Shown here one piece after another: positions 52,085-63,237 of a stretch of 64,000 nucleotides of DNA. The notes below the pieces were generated by a model. The model saw only the letters and a program-made list of their open reading frames with translations. It made no database searches and was not told where the DNA came from. Numbering within the stretch: the first letter of the stretch is position 1; every line of letters begins with the position of its first letter. The position numbers and the translations under genes are program-made. This DNA comes from Beta vulgaris subsp. vulgaris (Eukaryota > Streptophyta > Magnoliopsida > Caryophyllales > Amaranthaceae): the NCBI RefSeq assembly GCF_026745355.1, contig NC_079206.1, forward strand, positions 39,911,779 to 39,975,778, read 5' to 3'.

Positions 52085-54364
52085 CACGCGTTTCTGGTCG
52101 TAAATAACGAGCATTTACGACCAGATATGCTAATTGGTCGTAAATAGAAGAAATTTATCTACGACGAGATGAATTGTGGTCGTAAATGCTTATTATTTAC
52201 AACAAGATTCATTTTGTCGTAAATAACGAGCATTACGACCAGATTATTAAACTGGTCGTAAATATAAGAATTTTTTGCGACGAGATAGAAATCTGGTCGT
52301 AAATATCAAGATCTAAAATTTTGGCAATTTAGAGCGGGATTCTTCCGGTTAACATTGTTGAAATTTAAACCTTATATTGTAACCCACCCACCTCATCACC
52401 GACACAACTCATCTCTCTCCTCACGTTCTATATTATACGTCCATACACCCCCTCTCTTTCTCTCTCCTCTCTTCTTGTTCATCTTCAATTCCTCTCTTAT
52501 CAATCTCGTTTTCTCTCAATTTTGCAGCAAATTTTCAGATCTTGCAATTTCATTGAAGAGGTTAGTATTTGTTTTTTTTTCTAATTTGCACAGATCTAGA
52601 TTATTTAAGGGTTTATTTTCGAAATAGGTTGCGAAAATTTATGGGTTTTTCGCTTGATTTTTTTGAAATATGAGGGTTTCAATTTTTTGGGGTTTGGTTT
52701 TTTTCGTCTGATTTTTTGTAAATGAAGAATTTTTTTTCCTTTTTTGGGCCTTTCTGTTCTTGATTTAGGGTTTGATGTGGGGGTTGAGGGGGTGGGTTGA
52801 GGAGTTGTGGGGGTAATCAGTTACAAAGTGCTCCGTATTCACGCGAAAACTTATCGTTAGCGGCCTTCTCGCCTTTTACTGAGCATATCAATATTGCACT
52901 TTCCAAGTTCTAAAATTTCATTCACTTTAAATAGCCTCTGTCAAATTCTTCGGTTCCCAAACCTTTTTATTATCTTTAAAAAATGTACTTCTCATTCAAT
53001 TTCTTATTCAAATCAAGTTGATCTTTCATCTTTAAATTAGTGGAAGACAATTTTACATAAAATGTTAAATTTGATTTTCAATTTAGTTGGCTTTTTTACC
53101 ATTATAAGCTCTCTTTCTTTCATGTCCTCATTAAGTCACTGACATCTCTCATTGCTTCCTTGATCTTATTTAACTGTTTTTGATTTAAAATAGATTTGGG
53201 AAGATGGTGAAACTGATGGCTCAATAATGGGTTTGCAACTGCTAAATTATGGACATTAATTTGAAGGTTAATCTATCATATTGTTCTTCTAGTTTTCTAA
53301 TTTGTTTCTCTTTAATTTATATAGTATATTTTTTGAAATCAATTCATCATTATTTGAATAAAACTAATGATCTATGAAGGCAGGGAGAATGGTGAATTGT
53401 TTTAGATAATATATTGGAAAACTGTTATGAATGCTTATAGACAAAAAAGTGAAAGATATAATGTGTGAAATTTGGTGCAATATTGGAATGAGTCAGGATC
53501 CTCTCCATTTCTTAGAAGGAGGATCGATACATGTGTCTGTGCCTTTAGGTGATCGTAGTGGTTCTATGCCACTGGACCTCAATACTGAAGTGTGCACTGA
53601 TGAAAATTCAGGTTATAATAATGCTGTTGTGTCTTTAGATGATTCTAGAAAACATTCTTCATGTGCAAAAGCCAAAGGAAGCGTTAAGCATAATTATCTC
53701 CATTTTAACTTGGTGAGTTTGCTTACATTGATTTTTTTTTTTTTTGATTTTAAATTTAGGCCCTTTTCTGATTTTTTGGCGTTGCAGGTGTAAATAAAGG
53801 CGGCGACGGCGGTAGTAGGGAAGACCGGCGGCAGTGGTGGTCAGGCTGGGACTGTTCAATTTCTGGGTTCAAATTCTAAGAATTACAAAATTAGAATTTT
53901 TGGCATTTATTGATTTATTTGTAAAATTTATTTTGATTGAATTGTATTTTTTAGTTTAAAGTTGTAGAAACTAGTTTTTAGTTGTATTTGTTTTAAGTTG
54001 TATGAGATAATAAAAATTATTAATAAATATATAGTTTGTTAATTTACTGTTTATTATTTTTTTAATGACAATGTAGTTTATTAACATTAGATTGTAAAAA
54101 AAATAATTAGCAACTAGGTTTAGTTGTTAATTTCTTTTTTTAAAATTTTTGTAATCACATTTGCGATGACTAGCAATTGTGATTAGATCTAAATCTGGTC
54201 GCAAAAGGTTTTTACGACGAGTCTTTTTAAATATTATTTACGACGAAGCCTTCTACGACCACTCGCGACCACATGCGTTTCTGGCCGTAAAAGGCTTTTT
54301 ACGACCAGATTTCAGCTTTTTGCGACCAGAAACCTGGTCGTAAATAGCAGTTTTTCTTGTAGTG
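52085..54364. mobile_element. Inner CACTA transposon nested in the outer CACTA
   Basis: The right end reads AATAGCAGTTTTTCTTGTAGTG (last 20 bases TAGCAGTTTTTCTTGTAGTG), a CACTACAAGAAAA terminus in reverse. Both ends carry CTGGTCGTAAAT / ATTTACGACCAG subterminal repeats (52090-52310 and 54180-54350). The exact left terminus is not visible; the CACTA pentamer seems lost or changed near 52085. No transposase is readable. Confidence 0.75.
52350..53800 (+). other. Gene-like insert inside the inner CACTA element
   Basis: A CT-rich leader (52375-52560) ends in GAAGAG/GTTAGTATTT, which resembles a plant 5' UTR followed by an intron donor. Downstream an ORF at 53431-53793 reads CEIWCNIGMSQDPLHFLEGG and VPLGDRSGSMPLDLNTEVCT, with a donor-like AACTTG/GTGAGT near 53710 and an acceptor-like TTGCAG at 53788. 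I do not recognise the protein. It may be the element's own small gene, such as a TNPA-like factor, or a captured host fragment. Confidence 0.4.
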
Positions 54365-54369
54365 ATTAG

Positions 54370-54790
54370 TGATTAGGGGCAACCTATAATTAGCGACTGA
54401 CTGATGGTCGCCTCTAAATGTAAGTGGCTTTAGCAACACTTCAAGTTTTGTGCCTGAAAAAGGTGGCATTTTGGGAAATCAACAATTAGCGACAAGCATA
54501 TGGTTGCCTCTAAACATATGTGTCTTTAGCAACACCATAACTTGTGTGTCTCTAAAAGGTGGCATTAGGGGCAACCAACAATTAGCGACAAGCATATGGT
54601 TGCCTCTAAACATAAGTGTCTTTAGCAACCCCATAACTTGTCTGTCTCTAAAAGGTGGCATTAGGGGCAACCTATAATTAGCGACGGACTAATTAGAGGC
54701 AACAAGAAAATTGCTTCTTAACACCATTAGAGGCTACAAATATATATTTAGATGCAATTTTGGCTTGCCTCTATATGTAGTTATTTTTGT
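54370..54790. repeat. Right subterminal repeats of the outer CACTA element
   Basis: Repeats of TAGCGACAAGCATATGGTTG, CCTCTAAACATAAGTGTC, TTTAGCAAC and CTCTAAAAGGTGGCATT occur in about four units, inverted relative to the left array. Confidence 0.9.
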
Positions 54791-54797
54791 AGTGTTG

Positions 54798-56610
54798 ATT
54801 TGAAAACCCATTTCTTGTTACTTATCTTAACATTCTTGTCAATCAGCTTAGTTTTTAGTTGACATTGATTTATGTAATGACCTACCTTTCCACAGTACAT
54901 ACAAAATTTGTCACTATGTAGATCTACATATTTCTTGGTCTTGTTCCTTTTCTGGTAGTTTCAAAACCAAGACCTTATTTTCTTCTGGTTTGTGGTTTCT
55001 CAATCCACTTAGGAACAACCATCATTTTGCCTCTGTTCCTTGCAACAACCAGTTCCTTTTTAAGATTGCAGATGTGTCCCTTTAAAGAAATTTTTTCTTT
55101 ATTCAAATTTTCAACCTCAGATATGTAACCTTTCAAAGGAGTTGATCTTATATCAAAGGAACTTAGAACAGGGACAAACTCCTTCAAGTGTGAAATCTCT
55201 AAATTGATTAGATAATTTTCATTTTTCACACTTTCATAATATTCTTTGATTTTTAAGTTTTTGTCAAATAAATCAAAGAATCTTGTTTCAACATCTGTTC
55301 TCATTTTCTAAAGCCATTTTATGTGTTCTTTACAGACCTTTAGTGCTTGTTCAGTTTGTTCACGTGTTTCACGTTCATCTCTACATTCAAGAATTGCATC
55401 ATAAAGAAGATCATATATTTCAGGCCTAGTTTTACAATCTAAGTCTGACTCAAGACCATGTTGACTTACATCAACCTTTTCTTCATCTTCTTTTTCATCA
55501 ATGTTTGCCATGAGGCAAAGGTTTGTTATTTCTTCAGTTTGTTGTTCCTCTTCTTCTTCCGTCTCTGAATCTCCCCAAGCAGCTATCATTGCTTTGCATA
55601 CATTTGTCTTAGAGAAAGGTGCCTTGGATTCTTTGTTCCTTTCAGCAAAGCGTTCCTTGTTCCTTTCTTTGGTTTTATCATTTTCCCAAAGTGGACATTC
55701 CTTGATGAAGTGATATGTACTACCACATTCATGACAAGCAGCTTTATTAGAAAATTTCTTATTAGTTTTACCTTTGAAGTTCCCATTCTTCATGTTCCTA
55801 TACACCTTTCGAAATTTTCGAACCTTGAGAGCTGCTTCTTCTTCTTCTTCTGAGTCTGAATCATCTTCATCATCTGCTTTGAGAGCAATGGATTTTGATT
55901 TGGAGCTTTCACCATAATCAGTATCAAGGTAAAGCTCATGAGTCATAAGTGACCCTGCCAGTTGTTCTAAGTTCAACTTAGTGAAGTCTTTTGTTTCTTG
56001 TAGAGCAGTGACTTTAGCCATCCATCTGTTTAGGAAGACTCCTAAGAACCTTTCGAACCTGTTCCTCAGATGAAATAAACTTTTCAAGAGAAGCTAATGT
56101 TAGTAAAACGAGTAAACATATCTCGAATGCTTTCCTTAGTTTTCATGGAGAACAGTTCATATTGATTCATAAGTAAATCAATTTTGGATCTTTTGACTTC
56201 ATTAGTTCCTTCATGGGTTACTTCTATAAATTACATATTTGCTTTGCGGATTTGCATCCCATGATCCTATTATGTTCATGGGGTCTAAGTCCACAATGCA
56301 TCAATTTAATAGCCATGGCATTTACTTACTTTTTTCAAAATCAGTTTGTCATAATCAGAGAGGGGTTTTAGAGTTACTCATTTTTGTCATTTGTAGTTGT
56401 GACTTCGAAATCACCAACTTCAATGACTCTCCATACCTGTAGTTTTCAGCTTTGATGAATATCTCCATGCGGTTCTTCCAGTAGTTGTAGTACTTCCCAT
56501 TGAACATGGGAGGCCTTTGCGTAGAGTAACCTTCCTCAAGTTTCTCGGTGGTATTCATTGTTCCTTGGATCTTTTTCTCAATAGGGTTTCCTAATTGTCG
56601 TGAGTTCTAG
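54798..56610 (-). pseudogene. SIRE-like copia element D: gag and downstream part
   Basis: In minus order: MNTTEKLEEGYSTQRPPMFN and GKYYNYWKNRMEIFIKAENY (56558-56440), the copia gag start. After frameshifts near 56400 and 56090 come FLGVFLNRWMAKVTALQETK and LEQLAGSLMTHELYL, an acidic stretch, and the zinc knuckle CHECGSTYHFIKECP (CX2CX4HX4C). A coiled-coil-like region (55304-54975) follows and is cut at 54797 by the CACTA element. The reading continues on the far side at 47026 with the protease, so D was one element before the CACTA insertion. Confidence 0.9.
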
Positions 56611-56622
56611 CTCTGATGCCAA
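56611..56622 (-). other. Primer-binding site of copia element D
   Basis: The minus strand reads TTGGCATCAGAGCTAGAAC beside the LTR end. TGGCATCAGAGC differs by one base from the initiator methionine tRNA complement TGGTATCAGAGC used by most copia elements. Confidence 0.88.
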
Positions 56623-56623
56623 T

Positions 56624-57945
56624 TGTTATTTCCCTAGGAACACTACAAGAGGGGGGTGAATTGTATGTGTAGAAATAAACGTAACTTTTAGCCGAAATAT
56701 AAACTGAAACAAATAAACAAGCTAGAGGAACACAAGGGTTTTTTACGAGGAAGACTTCTTGGGCCCAACAAGAAGAAACAACCTCGACCACTAGGGATTT
56801 TAAACTCAACTCTTTCACTAATTAGGCCAAACAACTTTGTTACAACCTAATTCTATTCTCGAGCCACACCTTGAGTTCCTAAACTCAAGTTCCTGAGCCA
56901 CTGTTCCCTTAATAGCAGTTCCTCTCAATTTCACTCGAAGTTTTCTCACTCTTACCAGCTTTACTCAAAGCTTCTCTCTTACAAAACTTCACTCAAAGTC
57001 CCCTTACCCCAAAAACCAAAATACAATTGATCGAAATAAGCTCAGTGGAAATAGAGTAAGTAAGCAAAGAACAAATGGCTATTATGAGAGAATGAAGGCA
57101 CTGACACTTAATTAGTTAAACTCACTTAATTACTTAGTCAGACACACTTTGGAACTTATTTAGACTTCAATATTTATAGTGACAATAATGTAGAACGTGG
57201 GAATTAAAACTGTGTTCATGTCGAAAACCATTATCCCATGATGTTCCTTCCCTTAAGGAACACGTTCCTTAACACACCCCATGATCCCATGATCACTGTT
57301 TTGGACGTGGACATGTTGTTGTTACTGCTCCTAGATTATAGGAGTTACTTGAGCTTTATCCGAAAATCAGTTTAATTTAAAACAGATTTAACATTAAAAC
57401 TAAAATTAAATATTTAAGAAAAATATTATCTTTTAAAATAAATCTTTAAAAACCGAATAATACTTTCCTTATCTTTTTCGAAAAACAAAATCTTTTCCTC
57501 AAAACGATTTTCCATAAAAACTGATTTTCTCTTAGATAAAAAAAACGGTTACGTATTATTTAGGCATGACTTTCTCAACTTCCATGATTGAACCGTTATA
57601 CTGCTTCAAGCCTAAGTCTAGTTCCTTTTGTTCCTTATAAAGAAACAAACTCTCATTCTCAAATAAAACTGCCAATGTTCCTTACCAACATTACTTGTTC
57701 CTTTACAATGGAACAAGAAAATAAAACGCCTTGCTTTATTCTTCTTGATCCAATGCTGCTCCAGTATCAACTTGGGAAACATCTTCACTTTAGTCTTTGA
57801 AATCCTCACTTGACTTATTCCTTGACTTAGTATTCTCTTTGTTCCTTTCGATGATACCTTAAAAATCATACTTAAAATAACTCATTAGTTCACTACTTAG
57901 CTTGCATCTTTGCTCTTTTGTCATCATCAAAACTAGGGTTCAACA
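56624..57945 (-). repeat. 5' LTR of copia element D
   Basis: On the minus strand it begins TGTTGAACCCTAGTTTTGAT and ends ATAACA one or two bases before the primer site; 1322 bases, TG...CA. The start is typical of SIRE/Angela-type copia LTRs. The 3' LTR is missing, lost where the Athila-like LTR abuts D at 41622. At 57945 the LTR interrupts the gag of element G. Confidence 0.88.
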
Positions 57946-58920
57946 CCCACAGAGGAAATACGGGGGCACTCAAGATTAACTAGCCGACCCCGTTCTCGGC
58001 CAGAATCATGGAGTCTCCCCCGTTCCCAAAGGTTAAGCTACCCACGATAGAACCCTTTGATGGAACTACTAATCAAGACAATCATCTATCAGCATACAAG
58101 CATCAGATGTATGTTCAAGCAGTCGATAATGCTACTTGGTGGAAGAATTTTCCGACTACTTTGAAAGGAGTAGCGCAAAAGTGGTTCAATAACCTTCCTT
58201 CTAACTTAGGGAATAATTTCACAGAGCTTAGGATTCTGTTCACTAGTCATCTCGTGGCAAATCGGCAGGAACAAAAAACTAGCATGCATTTGGGGAAGGT
58301 CATCCAAGGACCGAAGGAAGCTTTAAGAAGTTTTGTGAAGAGGTTTAACCTAGAAGCATTGTAGATTATGAATATGAATGCAGGAGTGGCTTTCGACGCC
58401 TTCATCGAGGGTCTAAGGCCAGGAAGTTTCTAATTTGACCTGTTGAAGAAAAAGATCACTACTTTGACCGAAGCCCTTCGGGAGGCAGAGGCATTTATCC
58501 ATGCTACGGAAGTATGCGCATAAGCAAAACATCCGAAAACAAAAAAGACAGAAGAAGCAGTTCAGCTCAAGAAGAATAATTCCCAAGAAAGCTGAAACTT
58601 GGGCATTGACTTCAATGATAACCTCATCCAAGAGAAGCAAAAGAAGTGAACCAGCGATATCGGCAGAACCTATAGAATTGAGCAAAGATCAATACTCCAT
58701 TCTTATGGATATAAAAGATCAACGTGAATTAAAGACGCCAGCTGAAATGAAGACTCCCTACAGAAATAGGGATAAGAGCAAATATTGCCACTTTCATAAA
58801 GATTGTGGTCATGAAACAAATGAATGCAAACATGTGAAGAGAGCTTTGGAGGATTTAGCTCGTAAAAGGAAGATGAAATCATATCTACCTCAAGGAGGAA
58901 GAAAGTTTCATAAGTGAGAT
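57946..58920 (+). pseudogene. Tat-type Ty3 element G: gag
   Basis: Starts truncated at the copia LTR; PTPFSARIMESPPFPKVKLP, then TIEPFDGTTNQDNHLSAYKH and KVIQGPKEALRSFVKRFN. After stops at 58362 and 58432 and a frameshift, LTEALREAEAFIHATE is readable. A knuckle-like YCHFHKDCGHETNECKHVKR follows at about 58785-58845. Gag therefore started upstream of 57946, in sequence displaced by the copia insertion. Confidence 0.88.
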
Positions 58921-59791
58921 GACCGTCGGAACTGGAGAAAAGAAAGTGAAAGCACTAACGAAGAGGTTGTGCTTGTCATATCTGGAGGTTTTGCAGTAGG
59001 AGGTCCAACCAACCGGGGACATAAGAATTACATAAGGGAGCTCGGCCAGATCATGCTTACCAATCAGGCAGATTCTGACCCCTTCCCTAAGGTAGTCGTC
59101 GGTGAGATGGATCGCGGGAAGATAAGAACCCCCCACGACGACCCGTTGGTTGTAGAGATGAAAATTGCAAATCTCAAAGTGGGAAGGATCCTGATTGATA
59201 TGTGGAGTTCGACCGATATCATCAGTGTAGATTGTTTGTCAAGACTAAAGCTCAATGAGAATGACTTAGTCTCAGTCCATCATCGTCAGTGAGTTGGATC
59301 GCGGGAAGATAAGAACCCCCTACGACGACCCGTTGGTTGTAGAGATGAAAATTGCAAATCTCAAAGTGAGAAGGATCCTGATTAATATGGGGAGTTCGAC
59401 CGATATCATCAGTGCAGATTGTTTGTCAAGACTAAAGCTCAATGAGAATGACTTAGTCTCAATCCATCATCCCATCATTGGCTTTGGAGGAGGAATAATC
59501 CACCCTATGGGAACTGTCACCTTGCCCATCAGGGTGGGAGACAAGGAGGCCTCCAGGATATTGTTTGTTAAGTTCTTGGTTGTACGAGATTTGACGGCTT
59601 ACAACATCATTCTCGGGCGACCTACCTTGAACCACATCAAAGCTTTTATTGTGACTCACTTGATGTTAATGAAGTTTGAGTATGATGGAGGGAAGATTGG
59701 ATCTCTATATGGAGATCAGCAAGCAGCAAGAGAATGCTACCTCACCACTCTAAAACCTTCATCATGGAAGGAGAAAAATCAGACCAGCTAA
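58921..59791 (+). pseudogene. Ty3 element G: protease with internal duplication
   Basis: The segment 59098-59284 is repeated at 59285-59471 (187-base unit), which shifts the frame. The active-site box reads IDMWSSTDIIS in the first copy (D kept, G lost) and INMGSSTDIIS in the second (D replaced by N). Neither has the D-T/S-G triad of an active aspartic protease. The second copy continues with FGGGIIHPMGTVTLPIRVGD and LTAYNIILGRPTLNHIKAF, the normal end of the domain. Confidence 0.92.
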
Positions 59792-60920
59792 AGGCTATAG
59801 ATGTAGAAGCGGTCGAGATTGTGAAGGGCCAGATGAATGAGTTGAAGAGTGAAGTAAATAGAACTCAGGCAAAGGCCCCCCAAATGAGTAAATAGTCCAT
59901 TCTCTTGCCGGGTAACAAGAGGAAGTGCATGGCCATCAAAGAAGAAAAGGCTTCGTCAGAAGAAGTAATGGCCATCATGGGAATTGGACTGGAGCGGCCG
60001 AAGCCAGTAGAAGTACCAGCAAAGATTTGCTTGGATGAAAGACGTCCGGAGTGGACGCTGAAAGTTGGGCATGTTCTAGATCCCAAGATCAAAGACGAAC
60101 TGATCAAGCTGTTAAAAGAATTTGAAGATGTTTTTGCATATGCGGTAGAAGCTATGTTAGGAATTGATCCCGAAGATGTTCACAAGCTAAAATAGATCCC
60201 AATCAAAAGCCAATCCGGCAGAAAAGGCACCTGGGTCAGGCCATAAATCAAGCAATCGATCAACAAGTCTAGAAGCTGTTAAAATAAAAATTCATCCGAG
60301 AGACTAATTATCCGGATTAGATAGCTAATGTCGTCATGGTCCCTAAGCCAAATGGAACCTGGAGGATGTGTGTAGACTACACTATTCTAAATAAGGCTTG
60401 TCCAAAGGATAGGTTTCCTCTGCCAAAAATAGATCGGTTAGTCGATTCCACGGCTGGGCATGCACTATTAAGCTTCATGGATGCTTATTTTGGTTTTCAT
60501 CAAATTCCTATGTGGCTAGAAGATGAAGACAAGACTTCATTCATTACTAAGAAAGGACTGTATGGTTGGCTGAGGATGCCATTCGGCCTTCGGAATGCAC
60601 CAGCTACCTTCCAATGGCTAATAAACACTGTCTTCCAGCCACAATTGGGAGGTAACATGGAGCTTACATTGATGATATGATCGTCAAAAGCCGGAAGGAT
60701 CTAGATCATATTGAGGATCTTTGAGAAACCTTCCTGACACTTAGAAAATTCAAGATGAAATTGAATCCGCAGAAAAGCGTGTTTGGAGTAAAGGGTGGAA
60801 AGTTCTTGGGAATTCTGGTCGACCAGAGAGGAATTGAAGCAAATTCCGATAAGATTCAGGCAATTCTAAACATGACCTCTCCTTCCAAAGTTAAGGAACT
60901 TCAACGTCTGATAGGGTGAT
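59792..60920 (+). pseudogene. Ty3 element G: reverse transcriptase
   Basis: Reads RPEWTLKVGHVLDPKIKDEL, LLKEFEDVFAYAVEAMLGID, then after stops VPKPNGTWRMCVDYTILNKA, SFMDAYFGFHQIPMW and LRMPFGLRNAPATFQWLINT. The catalytic box AYIDDMIVKS is present at about 60664-60700 but is reached only after a frameshift just before it. Continues LRKFKMKLNPQKSVFGVKGG with stops at 60721 and 60917. Confidence 0.9.
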
Positions 60921-61990
60921 TGGCGGCCCTAGGACGCCTTCTTTCTAAATCTAGGGACAAGTGTCATCAATTTTTTTCAACAATCAAGAAAAAGGTAAAA
61001 TTTGAGTGGAAAGGCGGAGCAAGCTCCCCAACAGGTTGTAAATCTAGGACGCCTCGTTTGATAAGTTCGGCCGAGCTGGAAAAGTTATTTGTATATGTGG
61101 CTGTCTCACCACATGTAGTGAGCGTCGTCCTCCTGGCCGAAAGGGATTAAGTGCAAGTTCACGTCTACTTTGTAAGTCGTGTGCTAAAAGATGCAGAATG
61201 CAGAAACTCGCTAGTGGAGAAATTCGGCCTCGCACTACTCATGGCCAACCAGAAATTGAGGCCATACTTTCTGGCTCATAGCATCCTTGTCTACACTGAC
61301 TAGCCCCTAAAGTAAGTTCTGTATAAGATGGATGCTTCTCGACGAATGCTAAAATGGGACGTGGAGATAAACATGTTTGATCTAGCATTCGAGCCCAGAA
61401 AAGCAATCGAAGGTCAAGCTTTAGCTGATTTCATCGTAAAGCTTACTCGGCCTACGGTTAAACCCGTCCAAGATCCAGTTGGGGGAAGACGGCATTGGAC
61501 GATTATGGTGGATGGATCGTCCACTGCTAATGGTTGCGGGGCTAGGATAATCTTCCAATCACCAGAAGGGGACAAATTTGAGTATGCGATCAGATTTCAG
61601 TTCCAGGCATCAAACAATGAAGCAGAATATGAAGCGCTGCCAACCGGCATTAAAATGTGCAAAGTGGCTGGAGCCTTGGAAATCGAGGCAAAAACAGATT
61701 CCCTGTTGGTTGTTAGTCAAGTAAATGGCGACTTTGAATGTAAGGAGGCGTCCATGAGTAAATACATGAAGCTAGTTCAAGAAGAAATAAAAACATTGAA
61801 GCGGTTTAAGCCCCACCAGATTCCAAGATCTGAGAATCATCAGGTCAATGCTCTCCGAAAACTAGCCAGTTCGACCGAAGGGGATGTGCCGCGAACTGTG
61901 TTTTGGGAGGTAAAGCCGGCAAAGAGTATTGATCAAGAGCAGGTTTTGTTCCTTAGCCTAGGAAATGTCTGGATGAATCCCATCATCGAA
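60921..61990 (+). pseudogene. Ty3 element G: two RNase H regions
   Basis: The first RNase H is read as FVYVAVSPHVVSVVLLAERD, VHVYFVSRVLKDAECRNSLV and DASRRMLKWDVEINMFDLAF, with stops at 61148 and 61300. The second, archaeal-like RNase H lies at about 61495-61740: HWTIMVDGSSTANGCGARI, NNEAEYEALPTGI and AKTDSLLVVSQV, with the D-E-D acids kept. The tandem domains again mark the Tat clade. Confidence 0.9.
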
Positions 61991-63237
61991 TTCAAGAAGA
62001 TCGGACGCCTGCCATCAGATCCCTTGGAAGCTAAGTATGTGAAGGCAAGGGATATGTGGTTCGAGCGTTGGAACGAGACCCTATACAAAAAAGCATTCAA
62101 CCGGCCACTCCTGAAGTGCATTACCAGGGACGACGGGTTGGATGTCTTAAAAAAATTGCATGAAGGAGCTTGCGCCTCTCACATTGGGGGAAGAGCATTG
62201 GGGGAGAAGGCATTAAGGACAGGGTATTATTGGCCCACCTTAAAGGAAGACGCCCAGGTCTACGTGAAGAAATGCGATAGCTGTCAGAGGCATGGTAACA
62301 TGTATCATAAGCCGTCCAATTACCTGACCCCAATTCTTTTTCCCCTTCCCTTTGCCAAATAGGGGATGGATATCTTGGGGCCGTTTCCTGTAGCTGTAGG
62401 CCAGAAGAAATTCGTGATAGTAGTAGTAGACTACTTCACTATATGGGTCGAGGCTGAGGTGATGAGAGGGATTACCACTAATGATGTAAAAGGCTTTATC
62501 TCGAAGAACATCATTACAAGATTTGGTATGCCTTAGTTTATTGTCTTCAACAATGGACCACAGTTTGAGGCGCCTAAGCTCAAGGAATGGTTGGCCGAGC
62601 AGGACAGTAAAGCCCACTTTGCTGCCGTTGCTCATCCTCAGGAAAACGGGCAAGTAGAGGCATTTAACAAGATTCTCTCGAACGACATAAAGAAAAAGCT
62701 GGACAATGTGAAAGGTTTATGGGTAGAGGAACTACAATTAGTTCTTTGGTAAATCATAACTACGGCCAATAACTCGACTGGGGAGAGTCCATTGATGCTT
62801 GTCTGTGGCTCAGAAGCCGTCCTTCCCATTGAGATAGAAGCACCCACTATGCAAGTCATGCTATATTATTCAGAGGAAGCCAACTGGGATGCCCTTCGCA
62901 CGACCTTGGACCAGGTTTCAGAAGTCAGGGGAAATGTTCTTTTAAGAATGCAGCTGTATAAACTACGAATGGATCGCGAGTTTAATAAGAGGGTGGGAAG
63001 ACGACCGTTGAAGGTGGGGGTCTTGTCTTAAAGAAAATGGAAGCAGTTGGCCGCGCCAAAGAAATGGGCAAGCTCACGCCGAATTGGGAAGGGCCTTACA
63101 AGATCACCCAAGAAGTCCAAAGTGGCACCTTCCGTTTGGAGGCTATGGATGGCTATCCCATTCCTCGGACGTGGAACTCGGACACTTTGAAAAAATACTA
63201 CTTCAGATGTAATTTGAAAGTTGTAGTTTTCTGCTAA
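61991..63237 (+). pseudogene. Ty3 element G: integrase
   Basis: The HHCC zinc-binding region is KLHEGACASHIGGRALGEKA with KKCDSCQRHGN. The core starts GMDILGPFPVAVGQKKFV after a TAG (62360-62362) in place of the usual tryptophan codon. The second catalytic acid is lost: VFNNGPQFE has N where D is expected. The third is kept (HPQENGQVEAFNK). Stops at 62533 and 62749 break the frame. A C-terminal part (GKLTPNWEGPYKITQEVQSG, FRLEAMDGYPIPRTWN) follows a stop at 63029. Confidence 0.9.

Larger units (their letters stand above)
47030..54794. mobile_element. CACTA (En/Spm) transposon inserted in copia element D
   Basis: Begins CACTACAAAAAAAATTGG and ends ATTTTTGTAGTG, with a 3-base duplication TTG at 47027-47029 and 54795-54797. 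Both ends carry arrays of subterminal repeats built on GGTTGCCTCTAAA and TTAGCGTCACATGAA / TTAGCGAC. No TNPD/TNP2 or TNPA-like transposase could be read, so it is probably non-autonomous. It has collected a GC-rich island, a 398-base direct repeat pair, and a second CACTA. Confidence 0.92.
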
